Origin: Cyanophora paradoxa
Taxonomy: Eukaryota; Glaucocystophyceae; Cyanophorales; Cyanophoraceae
Assembly: GCA_004431415.1 (NCBI GenBank)
Contig: QPMI01000058.1
Span: 310,001 to 374,000 of the forward strand
DNA length: 64,000 nucleotides
Direction: 5' to 3'
The notes under the pieces are model-generated. The model was not told the origin of the DNA. It made no database searches and saw only the letters and a list, made by a program, of their open reading frames with translations. Below are positions 42,377 through 52,900 of the stretch, piece after piece. The position numbers were made by a program, and so were the translations under genes. The stretch's first letter is position 1; each line of letters starts with the position of its first letter.

Positions 42377-42637
42377 ATGGTCGCAGGAACAATTCGATTT
42401 GGGAAGTACCGAGGTGAGACTCATTTGAAGGTTGTTTTAACCGATCCGAAATATGCCGAATGGCTAATGTCTTGGGAACATCTTCGTGAGTATGATAAAC
42501 GTGAATTGCAGCGTGCATTTGAGATTTCGCAATTAGAAGATTTGACTTTGCATCAACGACGTCCTACAGTTGAACTACCAGATTTCACAGACGAATTCGT
42601 CTCCCTCCCATCGCATTCTTCAGTTGCGACCCAGTAG
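42377..42637 (+). CDS. FGxYKG-motif protein (exonuclease X C-terminal / DUF3820-like) of element C
   Basis: 86 residues from the ATG at 42377, which follows TTATATAAAAC by a few bases. RFGKYRGETHLKVV and PKYAEWLMSWE match the element B protein at 32666. The 3' end overlaps the minus-strand gene 42585-43214 by about 50 bp. Probably a nucleic-acid-associated protein; no catalytic residues can be assigned. Confidence 0.6.
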   Translation: MVAGTIRFGKYRGETHLKVVLTDPKYAEWLMSWEHLREYDKRELQRAFEISQLEDLTLHQRRPTVELPDFTDEFVSLPSHSSVATQ

Positions 42638-43214
42638 CATTTGGTTCGAAAACATTTGGAGAAGCAGTTTTAACCTCGGCAGAGTCAAGCGATTGCTCGG
42701 CTTTAGCTTTTTCATTTTTCAAATAGCGTAAATCTGGTACGTCCATAGGTCTGTGCTTAAACATCTCGCTTCGCAACATCTCGCGGATCTTAGCTCTTTC
42801 TTGCTTGTCTTTTACATACGATTCGATATTAGCTGATCGAGCCTCGAGATCTCGCAATTTATCTGTTAGTTCCTCGATCTGACTCTTTGATACTGTTGCT
42901 GTCTTGATTTTTGGCCCTGAATAACGTGGTTCAGATGCCATTGCTTGGATAATTCTAGCAGCATCATCATCAATATCGGACTGCATTTCAGTAACAGTTT
43001 TAGCCTGGCTTTGTCGATCGTCAATCGCACTTGCGTTAGCTGCTGCCGACGCAATTGTTTTCGCTACGGGTGCGTTTAGTTTGGGGGTGCTTGCAAGCTC
43101 CCCGCTAGGATTAGCAACAGCTGCGCCTTCAGTCGACCCACTTTCAACTAGTGGTTCAACAACATTAACCTTGCGTCTTTCACGATAACCCTTTTTAGGA
43201 ATCCCGCGACCCAT
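42585..43214 (-). CDS. Coiled-coil protein of unknown function, element C
   Basis: 209 residues from the ATG at 43214. Basic N-terminus (MGRGIPKKGYRERRK), an Ala/Ser-rich linker, then a predicted coiled coil (QIEELTDKLRDLEARSANIE) and a basic end (MGGRRIRL). It lies just downstream of the packaging ATPase on the same strand (10 bp gap). Not recognised. Position suggests a virion or assembly factor. Confidence 0.55.
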   Translation of the reverse strand: MGRGIPKKGYRERRKVNVVEPLVESGSTEGAAVANPSGELASTPKLNAPVAKTIASAAANASAIDDRQSQAKTVTEMQSDIDDDAARIIQAMASEPRYSGPKIKTATVSKSQIEELTDKLRDLEARSANIESYVKDKQERAKIREMLRSEMFKHRPMDVPDLRYLKNEKAKAEQSLDSAEVKTASPNVFEPNATGSQLKNAMGGRRIRL

Positions 43215-43223
43215 CTTATTTTA

Positions 43224-43964
43224 TTAAGATAATATTTTAAAACGCCTTTTTTTAGAGATAACAGGTAATTCTTTTTTAGACTCTTCTTCTTGTTTTAGCC
43301 ATTTAGAGAAACGAAAACTCTTATCTTCGACGGCTTTATCAACGTACCAGGCAGTATCATATTTAGTTCCATCCAAAACTAAGCACTGATAATCGTGCGC
43401 CCAAGTCTCGAACAAGGCGATGAACTTATCCTTTGGTAGGTGTGAAAAGTCTCGATAAATTGCCTCCAGTTCAGTATGATTAGAGTAACTGAAGAAAAAA
43501 CAATAGTCGGAGTTCGATCTTATAGATTGACTCAATGCTGTAAGCTTTTGCGACATTAAAATCGTAGAAATGCAAAAATGGCGGCACTGCATAAAAAGTC
43601 GATTAACAACCTTGCTGTTTCGAAGATCAACAGTTTCAGATGCAGCAACAAGATCGTCCAATACAAGTAATATCTGCGGCGCTTTCTTTTTGTTTTCGAT
43701 TAGAGCGCGCTGTGAATCAATGATTTCTGCAACAATGGCAGGTTGAAAATCATCGTAAAGCTCTTTTGTTATTGCTTCGTATTCACCATTGAATTTGGTG
43801 GCCGTAAACACAACCACTCGATTAATCTTTGGATATAGCAGTCGAAGCAGATGCTTTGTGCAATAGAACGATTTGCCACTATTAGATTTCGATATAAACA
43901 GGGCTTTAAAAGGGACCCTCATATCGCTAGGCTGGAACTTTGCGAGCTCTTGAGACCCATCCAT
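43224..43964 (-). CDS. A32-like genome-packaging ATPase of element C
   Basis: 246 residues from the ATG at 43964 (the open frame extends one codon upstream through a TTG). Walker A SKSNSGKS, Walker B QILLVLDDLV, sensor-like ILMSQKLTAL and an IRSN motif. Same family as the ATPase of B but clearly diverged. The MCP gene lies 20 bp upstream on the same strand. Confidence 0.87.
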   Translation of the reverse strand: MDGSQELAKFQPSDMRVPFKALFISKSNSGKSFYCTKHLLRLLYPKINRVVVFTATKFNGEYEAITKELYDDFQPAIVAEIIDSQRALIENKKKAPQILLVLDDLVAASETVDLRNSKVVNRLFMQCRHFCISTILMSQKLTALSQSIRSNSDYCFFFSYSNHTELEAIYRDFSHLPKDKFIALFETWAHDYQCLVLDGTKYDTAWYVDKAVEDKSFRFSKWLKQEEESKKELPVISKKRRFKILS

Positions 43965-43984
43965 CAAAAAGATAGTCGGTGAAA

Positions 43985-45372
43985 TTAGAGGTTCACCTTA
44001 CGAAGACCCGCAGCATCAACAATTAGTACAGTGTGAAGGAGAGCTCGAACCTGGACGTAAATCTTGTTGTTTGCATCGTATGCAGCAGGGTTCATAATAT
44101 TCAGGAAGCAGCTGCTGGAGTTCGTCAGATCTACGAAACCAGTTTGAGCAGCATTTCGAATCGATTTATCCCCACTAATGCAAAATGGCAAACCAGTCAG
44201 AACATACCGATTAAGAGGCGCGTCTAGATTGGAGCACTTGAAGACATCAGCGATGAGTTCGGCACCTTGCAGGAGAGGAACGGGCTCATTTGAATAAAGT
44301 CTCTGGCCATTCAATTCGCAGGAAATAGTAATATCGCGAGCATTAGCCTCGGTTTTGAGGACACTGTGTTTTCCATCAGTTTGGTTCATGTTTGGCTGCT
44401 TGCGAATGCTAACGAACAGGCCGTAGCAAAGTCCACTGATTTGAGACAGATTAATCCGGGTGGGCGCTCCCGCACCAGCATAAGTAATTGAATCAGCATC
44501 AACCCAGCCGACATCGGTAGCGGGAATTGCGATTCCAGACGTTTTGACTTTCTCAATCACCTGGGCAAAAGTGGCCTCATCAACGTTGATGCAATGAGCA
44601 ATAATCTTTGGATTCGAAAGCTCCGGATTGGCAGGGGTGACACTGAGAACATTGGGAGTTATATTCTGGCCGATGTTTGCAGGGGATGCAGCAGCAGCTC
44701 CCACGCTCCCAAGTCCATCTTCTTTAGAAGCATCACCGCCTATGGCATATTCTGTTACAAACCTACCACCATAGCTGGTTTCGACGAAGCCCTGGGCACG
44801 ATCACGGAACCAAACCTCGACGGAAACCTCGCCAGATAGAGCACCAATCGGAAGCACAGAACCCTCCCAGGGACAGGGGATTTTTACACTGAAAATACCT
44901 CCAGTGCGATTGCTCCCCTGAGGTGGTGTTCCATGGAGCCAGCCACCGGATCGGTACTTCTTTTTAAGCTGAGCATCATCATTGTAAATCAGTGCGCTGT
45001 GAACAAGCCAGTCCTCGGGACAATGTAGCTGTAGGAAGCATATTTGATTTCGATTCGCTTTACGAGAGCACCAACCGATCGCAAATAACCAGTGCGAACC
45101 AGGTCAGTGTCACCAGTAAATGCTGTCAGCTCGGGAAGGGTAAACTGGAGTTCGAGTCCCTGAAGGAAATTGTATCGGGGCAGGAAATAAGTAACCCTCT
45201 TTCCGAAGCAGTCTCCATAGTCATTGCTTGGGTTGACAACAACACGAACAGGCTTGGTTTGGCTCGTTAGACCTAACATAAGCTCGTTGTTCATGAAGAA
45301 GTCCTTCGCTTCCTGAGGTGTGGTGAGGAGCTCTTTGAGGCCGAGCCGCTGCAAATTCTGAGTAACATCCAT
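43985..45372 (-). pseudogene. Major capsid protein of element C, one frameshift
   Basis: Two frames (45372 to about 44995, then about 44995-43985) form one protein of about 460 residues. The N-terminus (LGLKELLTTPQEAKDF, LGLTSQTKP, YFLPRYNFLQGLELQF) aligns with the LKELLTT, SPKFKP and IPRKQLLNGVSLYF blocks of the B capsid protein. The C-terminal half is strongly diverged (ISGLCYGLFVSIRK aligns with VSGLVHAILMTVR). A single shift near 44995 separates the frames. The ATG is taken at 45372 because homology starts there. Confidence 0.75.
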
Positions 45373-45423
45373 CGAAGTATATAATTGCAGTGAAAGAAAA
45401 TAATTCTGCCGCTTCACCAAGAC

Positions 45424-46377
45424 TCAGTTTGACGAATTGATCCAAGGATATGTCTTTGACCTTTTCTGGAGCTGAAGTTTTGCAAGTTCGTAAACAACAT
45501 CACCATTGGGTTCGTCAGGACCATAACGAATTTCGAGAATAAATGACACAGGAGCTCCATTTAAATCAGCGATTCGCTGCATAAAATCGTAAATCTCAAT
45601 AGTCACAGAGTAGAGGTCCAGCTTTGAATAAACATACTTATACAAAGGAGTTGCTTCAGTTGAATCATAGTAGGCTGTTTCGCCTGGACGGAGGGCGCTG
45701 GAATGCTGAGCTTTGAGAAAAAGCCAGGAATTGAAGTATTGGGCATACTGACAAGGTCACCAATTTCAGGAATGCGAAGTAGCACATGATCATCGGGAGT
45801 GACATCGGGTTCATAAGCGCCTTCTATATATTGAATATCGACAGTTAAAGCCTTAGACCGAATCGGTAGAATTGATCGCAAGCCTAGCAGCTTTGCAGTT
45901 CGCTGAGCCCTAGCAACAGCCTGGTAGTTTCTGATTTCCCGCCCACCAGGTTCGGTGCCAACATCAGAGCAATAAAGAACTCGAAGCTAGCTGTGAACCC
46001 TATTGATTTAACTGCTGAATTATACGTGCACGTGATACCAGTCCCCGTCAACCTTTCGTTTATCTTTGTCACAAGCGAGGTGACGTCGTAATTTCCAGGT
46101 GGAATTGTAATGTTATTCCAGGCTCCAAAACCTGGCTGAGGTGGGTCTGGTCCTCATTTGCAGGATCATATTTGCACCAATATATATACGTGTCAAACAC
46201 TAAATCCTCTGCTGGATCGAGTGCATCAACTGTGCTCATTGTGTTGGGGATCTCAGCAGATACCAGGCGCACGGCTTTTACATCCTGATAAACTTTAGGC
46301 AGTCTTACTTTAAATTTTGAGGTGGATGTCAGCTCATCCGCTTGGTGGCTTGCAATGCAGACGTAGTCCGTCGGCAT
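45424..46377 (-). pseudogene. Penton-like protein 1 of element C, three frameshifts
   Basis: From the ATG at 46377, four successive frames (to about 46070, 45885, 45640 and 45424) cover a protein of about 315 residues. The N-terminal KFKVRLPKVYQDVKAVRLVS resembles the NFKINLPRALANVKSAR region of the element B penton-like protein. The end (EIYDFMQRIADLNGAPVSFI) resembles its C-terminal part. Same strand as the MCP. Assigned as vertex protein with moderate confidence. Confidence 0.55.
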
Positions 46378-46404
46378 CTTTTTTATATCAGTTAGAGAAT
46401 AAAA

Positions 46405-47321
46405 ATGGTCGAAGACAAGCATCGACGCTGCGCCAGGCTCAGCTTTGACAGTAGAGACAGAAGGCCAATCGATTCAGAGGCAAACTTTGTGCTAGAAATA
46501 AATGAACCTATAATCAATCCAGTTGCTGTTCGACTTACCCAGTGTGAGTTCGCAAACAGCCTTTACACGAGCATTAGAGATGAGTATCTTTCGATCACCT
46601 TCCCCAACATTTGGACGGAAAATCTGGCAGTTTTTGAGCCTGGTATAATTACTACTGCAAATATGGGCGAAACAGATCTTTACAACTTTGGCCTATCGTT
46701 TAAGTTTGAACTGGGGGAATCGTAATAGCATATTTCAAATTGTTTCGGGACCCAGAGACACTGAAGATGTCTGCCTATTGCAACCGTTCCTGCACAGTAA
46801 CCTGCCAGTTCAAAGCTCTATCGAATCTGCTAGGGCTGAACCGAAATGAGCCCCTCCAGCTGTCTCCTATCGTGTTTGAAGGAGGACAAAGATCAGTAAC
46901 TGCAGCTGAGCGATATCTCGAGGTTGCTGGCATTCCAGTAACACCTTCACACCCTGAATATGGCGTGGATTTCACCGAAAGAATGCGGAGTGAGCCACTT
47001 GGTTATGCTGTCGAATTTCCAAAGATAATTGACATGAACAGCGACCAGTATCTATTCCTAGTCTGTGAAGAGCTTCGACCATTTGCTTCAAAGCTTCGCC
47101 GTGGGGCCAAAACAATGTGCAACTACGGGCTTGCTCGAATTCAAATGAGTCAGGACGTTGGCAAATTCGTTTATATAAATCAGGATCATCAAAGCGAATG
47201 GATCCCCATCGAAGAGCGTCTTGTGCTGACTTCCTTGCGACTGCGCATTGTAGACAGAGATGGTGATGATGTATTACTGAATGGATTGCCATGGTCTGGG
47301 GAGCTCCAGTTCATCACTTAG
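46405..47321 (+). pseudogene. Penton-like protein 2 of element C, one frameshift at a G5 run
   Basis: Starts at the ATG at 46405, 27 bp from the divergent penton-like gene 1. SFDSRDRRPIDSEANFVLEI at the N-terminus matches the SRDR signature of the A and B penton-like proteins better than gene 1 does. The frame breaks at the G5 run near 46717 and continues to 47321. About 305 residues in total. It may be the true penton, with gene 1 a paralogue, or the two may occupy different vertices or fibre bases. Confidence 0.6.
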
Positions 47322-47338
47322 GGAAAGTCGCCAGAGTT

Positions 47339-47420
47339 GCAGACAAGCCGAAGGCAAGGAGCCACTTGTGCTCCGCACAGCGACCGCTGCGCCAAACTGA
47401 TTTGAAAAGTCGCAGACAAG
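47339..47420 (-). promoter_or_regulatory. Inverted copies of the hairpin/CTTGTCTGC element in element C
   Basis: Read on the minus strand, 47394-47339 gives GGCGCAGC, a GTGCGGAGC-N7-GGCTCC hairpin, TTGCCTTCGGC and CTTGTCTGC, aligning with the B block 32601-32655. A second CTTGTCTGCGACTTTT lies at about 47420-47405. Both flanking genes are on the plus strand, so this is not simply a promoter of an adjacent minus-strand gene. Confidence 0.55.
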
Positions 47421-47472
47421 CAGCTCGGCTGTGCCTCCGCCCCGTTTTATTTCTTGGCACAATATATATAAA

Positions 47473-47772
47473 ATGTCGCAGTTGATGCCCATAGCTCAGA
47501 TTGAAAAGTACTTACCGTTGATGCGGGACAAAAAAGTATCACTTGTTGCGATTGGAGATAAGCCAAGCACACAAACAAACCTAGGTTTTCTGCAAGCTTA
47601 CCGCCGATTTGGTCCTGACGGAATCAAAAAGGAGCTCGCAACCAAAAACACAACTTGGTATCAGCGAAGAGAGAATTACATTAAGAGGCGACTGGAGGGC
47701 GTAATGGAGCACCATTTTGGGAGAAAGATAAATCTGGCAGAACTATTCCAACACGTCTTGGACTCTCTCTGA
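47473..47772 (+). CDS. Unknown small protein of element C
   Basis: 99 residues from the ATG at 47473, which directly follows the TATA-like AATATATATAAA. Contains KKVSLVAIGDKPSTQTNLGF and a basic WYQRRENYIKRRLEG stretch. Mixed alpha/beta composition, no signal peptide or membrane segment. Not recognised. Confidence 0.55.
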   Translation: MSQLMPIAQIEKYLPLMRDKKVSLVAIGDKPSTQTNLGFLQAYRRFGPDGIKKELATKNTTWYQRRENYIKRRLEGVMEHHFGRKINLAELFQHVLDSL

Positions 47773-47796
47773 TTTCCTGGGCATTCATGCCGCCGC

Positions 47797-49278
47797 CTAA
47801 TTAATGTAACGTCCCCGGAAATCAAGCCGGAATGCATTCACATTTATAAATTCGTTTGTTATAATTTGCACATAGTTATATACCTGTGGGGTGATCAAAT
47901 GCGAGTCACTATGCATTAGATCGAAGCCTGCCATTGTTGGGTTCGCAGCAAGCACATTTGCTAGGACCGTATTTTCAAAAAGCCTCCCATCTTGGACATA
48001 TCCTAAGTTGGTCAGAATGCTGAAATTAAATAGGACTCCGGCAGCAAAAGCTGGCCCATACATAATGATTTGATGTAGCTCAAAAGGCTTTGTAAATTCG
48101 ACTCTGATCCAGGGATTAGGTAGAGTGCCACCTTGGAACCCTGTTGAGTTGGGTCGCACATGAGAAGGTGGGTGCAATTCCTCAAAGTCGTTGCTTATGA
48201 TGTTTGCATCTGGAATTATAAACCAGTTGACATCAAATGGCGGCTCAACTGTTAAAGTTGACGATATGATTAGTCTGTCATCGTTCAGTAGGTCATAGTT
48301 CGCCAATAGAAAGCTGCAGAGCGCATTTATTTTAGCATTTATTTCGATTTGTTTCAGCCATAAATCTGTTGTAGAAATCAAATAAGAAATATTCGATGGG
48401 GAGGCATCATCAAGCTTGCTCATGACTGCAGCTGGCAGAGGAACACTTAAACGCCAGTATCTAGTTAGATTCCTATCTGCATCAACTGGAAGCAGTTCCT
48501 GCATTTGAAAGTGCGATTCCAGCTCGCTACCAGCCATTAGCATAGAAATGATTGGGCTGCCTGAGAGGGATAGGATCCAGCCCAGTGCGCCCCAGCCTGA
48601 CGTCTCCGAATTCGAAAAGCCTGCAGTCAATTGCTCACTGGCTTGGACTTCACCACAGCTAATGCTCACAAGAACAATTGGATCTTCTGCATCGTAAATT
48701 TTACTGGCGTGGCTGAGTGCAGCAACTGAGGGATTATTCAAACAGGCAATTGCCCGTCAACAAGGTTTTTGTCCCTAGAACCTTCGGTGGAAAGAATGTA
48801 GGTGCTGCTGAAGATGCTCTCACTGCATCACGAATCAGCGTGCTTGAATATGGCCCATCCTTCGTAAAAACTACTGGCTGCATCCGAACTGTATCAAACG
48901 CTGTAATTAATACGTCTTTTGTCGATTCTGCAATTGTGTAGTCCAGGGCAACGTCTGTAAGCACCGACTCCAGAGGATTTGCATCATAGCGGCTTCCTGA
49001 GAGCAAGCTTGTGAGTGATCTCGGATTTGCAAATATTGTTGGCAGGTTCGTTTGATATAGACTCAAGATATCACCTGCAGAATATCGGTAAGCAAGAACA
49101 GAGCCTGGAGCTGATGGGATCGCCAATCCGGCCGCTATTATTGCCCTGTTGAGGTGCCTGCAAAGAAATCAAACAGCTGTGGTATTGCTTTCCCAGTAAT
49201 CGCCTCAATCCGTTGTAGAATTCGGGCTATGACTATTCCACGAGCACCTCCACCTGATAGTGAGAGAATGACCTTCAT
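47797..49278 (-). pseudogene. Patatin-like phospholipase with C-terminal galactose-binding-like domain, two frameshifts
   Basis: A lipid acyl hydrolase of the patatin family. From the ATG at 49278: MKVILSLSGGGARG (oxyanion hole) and, about 35 residues on, FFAGTSTG (nucleophile Ser in GxSxG context). A one-base loss near 49138 and a second shift near 48740 interrupt it. Right after the second break ENNPSVAAL fits the region following the catalytic DG dyad; the dyad itself is partly in the break. The C-terminal third (PNPWIRVEFTKPFELHQIIM, AFRLDFRG) resembles an F5/8-type C (discoidin) fold, suggesting glycan or membrane binding. A membrane-penetration role, as for the phospholipases of some other small DNA viruses, is an inference. 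Confidence 0.7.
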
Positions 49279-49301
49279 TTTTAAAAGGGGCTTATATAAA
49301 A

Positions 49302-49957
49302 ATGTCCTACATCTTGAAGAAGCCAGTGCCACTTCGTAGATCTCCAGATTTCGTTGATGATCGACTCATAAATATTCGCGTATTTGGAAGCATCTTGGCA
49401 GACTTCAATGCTGATCGTGACATCCACAGGACCGAGTTTAGTCGACCAGCTGCATTAATTCTGCGGAACTCTCACGTTGGTGCCCCAGATATTGCACAGA
49501 GATTCTGTCTTGGTCCCACTGAGAACTTTGTTGCTGAAATTATTGGGTCCAGGGCGTTGCCACGACACCTGCGAATTGCCTCCTCAGGCACAGTCTCCAA
49601 GTATGATTCTGGTAGATTGATATTTAGGCTCCAAAATGATAGAGGGGTCCATACATCAGCTCTACGTCTAATTGATGAATCAAATGATGTCGCAAACAAA
49701 ACTGCGGCTCAAATCACTGGGCGAATTCTCCTTGGCGAAGATGCTGCAATATCAGTGCTTGCATCACAAATTCAGCCGTTCCCCTGGGATCTACTATATA
49801 CCGATGCACGAGAAGCAAATCTTCTTTCGGGTTTGATGTAAATCAAATCGATACCGAGCCAGCCACCAGGTTCGATATTCCTGGATGCACCTTCGGCTCT
49901 ATCTTGATTGAGGCTGACAGGCACCTGCTCCGGCATTGCATGATAGATATGACCTAG
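49302..49957 (+). pseudogene. Unknown protein of element C, one frameshift
   Basis: Starts at the ATG at 49302, right after TTATATAAAA, divergent from the phospholipase gene with 23 bp between the starts. The first frame ends at 49841. The text continues in another frame from about 49825 to a TAG at 49957 (ATRFDIPGCTFGSILIEAD), giving about 217 residues. Not recognised. Its place between phospholipase and fibre suggests a virion or fibre-base component. Confidence 0.5.
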
Positions 49958-49959
49958 GG

Positions 49960-52900
49960 CTTCGCACCAGGCAGTGGAGAAATATTCATGGAACTAATAT
50001 TTATCAGGATGGTAAGAAGGTTAGCACTGAAGAGCAGGTTATCAACATTTTCAACTACTACTTCGGACCTATTGTCCCTATACCACCTCTTCCAGGGTTA
50101 CCAAAGCCGCCAATCCCGGATGGACCTGGTCGAGAGCGAGTTGCTGATGAGACAGTTCCTTTCGGTCAACATATTGTCAGTTGGGAGCAAGTTCGCAATA
50201 AACCTATCTTCGAACCGAAAAAACAAATAGATGAACAGTATTTACCTCCTGAAATCGATATATTAGAGCTTGATGATTACCAATTTGTCCCAGATGAGGA
50301 AGAGTTTTTACCTGACGGTTTCGACCCGCAAGAGTATGAGTATGATCAATACGACCCAAATGAGGAAGAGTATTTACCCGATGGTTTAGATCCACAAGAG
50401 TTTGAGTATGAACAGAATTATGAACCCCATGAGGAATATTTAGCAGATGGTCTCGAACCACCAGTTGTGGATTATGAGCAACCTTATGAACCCCATGAGG
50501 AGTTTTTACCAGATGGATTACAACCGGAGCTTTTTGAGTTCTTTCCAGATTGGGAACAGATCAACAACAAACCAGCGAGATATCCACCAGAGGATCACAA
50601 CCATGATTGGGATGAGATCTTGGGTAAACCTGAGAAATATCCACCTGAAGATCACAGGCATGATTGGGCGATATCGATGGAATTCCACCTGAGTTTCCGC
50701 CAGAAGACCATTTACATATTTGGAGCGAAATACGAGAGCAGCCCACTTTTGCATCAGCAGGAAATGTATTATTAGGAGATATTAACAATGGTGTGAGTCT
50801 CTACCAAAATATAAACACACCAGAAAGATTACAATTAAACGATTATTATGTGAATCGTCAGGGAATCGATGCAGGCACCACAATGGACGGTGAATTGTAT
50901 ATTAGACCACCCACAAGGGATGTAATATTACCACTTGGTGGTGGAATTGAAATTAAAAATACAAAACCAGGAATCTACTTAACAAACTACTACCCGATGA
51001 TGTCCCGATGACAGCAGGATTTATTTCTCTACCATCTGATCCAGCAAACTATGATAACAAAGATGCAACAATACAAATTAATGTGACTAATGTAAGCGAT
51101 TTAGACGGATCAAGACCAAAATTAATATTTAGCCGTGAGCAACTCGCAGCAGAAACACTTTTAGGAGATCGCGATGATTATAAACAATGTGAGGTAGCAT
51201 GGATTAAAACAAATTATAATGGTGGAGTTCCTGAGGGTCTTTTAGAAATCAATCAGAGAGCCTCAGCGAAAAACATTCATAACGAAAATATTTCAAGAGT
51301 CGTAACAGAAGATTATTTTAGATGGGATAATATCCCTGACGCACCCGAAAAATTCCCACCCTCAGACCATGAACATGTTAAAGCAGATATTACGGATTTT
51401 GCACATACTCATGTCAAAGCCGATATTACAGATTTTGCCCACACTCACACAAAAGATCAAATAACAGATTTCGCACATGAACACGTCAAAGCCGATATTA
51501 CGGATTTCGCACATGAACACGTCAAAGCGGATATTACAGATTTCGCCCATACTCACACAAAAGCAGATATCTCAGACTTTGCCCATACTCATCTAAAAGC
51601 AGATATTACAGACTTTGCACATGCTCACACAAAAGCAGATATCACAGATTTTGCACACACCCACCTTAAAGCAGATATTACAGACTTTGCACATACTCAC
51701 CTAAAAGCAGATATTACAGATTTTGCACATACCCACACAAAAGTGGATATCTCAGATTTTGCACATAGGCACAATTGGGACGAAATAGACGAACAGCCAG
51801 TATTCGCACAATTGAATGCAATCGGAAACGTTTTTAATGGAGTCACACTTTACCAATCGATTAATACACCTGAAAGGCTATTTTTGAATGATCATTATGT
51901 TAGTCTCAATGGGTCGTTTACAGGTCAAGACGGCACACCGATGGTGGGAACTCTTGCAGTAAGATTACCCAGGGATCCAATCGTAAATGGAGTGTATAGT
52001 GGTGATTTTAATGTAGGAGTAAATGATACTTTCCCCAGTATCTATGTCACGAATTATCACCCGGGTGAAACAGGACAAGTAGCGGATTTTTCAGCAGCGA
52101 TACAAGTAAATGTAACAGATCAAAGTGCATATGATGGAGCAAGACCTAAGATAGTATTCACAAGGAGAAAGTTGTAAACTATCTTCCTGTTGCAGGACAA
52201 CCCACAGATGATCACGGAAAATGTGAGATGGCGTGGATTAAGACAACATCAGGAGGCGCCTTAGAAGTCAATCAGAGAATGGCGGCAAAAAACTTACACA
52301 ATACCACCCTTTCCGGTGTTGTTACAGATGATTACCTTACCAATAAAGGATATCTCACGTCGGCGGATTTAAGCAGTTATGCAACCGATGCAGAATTAGC
52401 GGCGGCACTTGCGAATTATCTACCTCTTACAGGTGGAACCGTCACCGGAACCGTTAACGCTACCACATTACAAATTGGTGGAACCACAATACCGAAAGGT
52501 TATGAATTTGACCAATTAGATGTGGTTTCGACAGATAGAAGCGCAAATAATTGGACTGTTAATTGGACAGGTCATAGAACGGGACTAACCGGATGTTATA
52601 CGACACCTGAGAATGACGCAGATGTTACGGGTTGTTGGATGCGTTGGACAATTCCAGAAGGTATGAAATCGTTTTATATTCAACTTTTACTGTGGCATAA
52701 TTGTCGATATTTCGATATTTACGGGCAAACTGTAAATGGACATCAACATTTCCTAAGACGAATAAATAACTATCAAGGACTTCAGGATGTTGCAGTTCAA
52801 GATGGAACATACCCAGCTATAATATTTACTTCAGTAAACTGCGAATTTTACAGTAAAATATATGTTCAAGGGCGAAAAGGTCGCATTTATTTTACGGGTG

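Noticed and set aside
51370-51773. Regular 36-bp repeats resembling a CRISPR array
   Set aside because: They are contiguous, in frame and encode a 12-residue stalk repeat, with no spacers.
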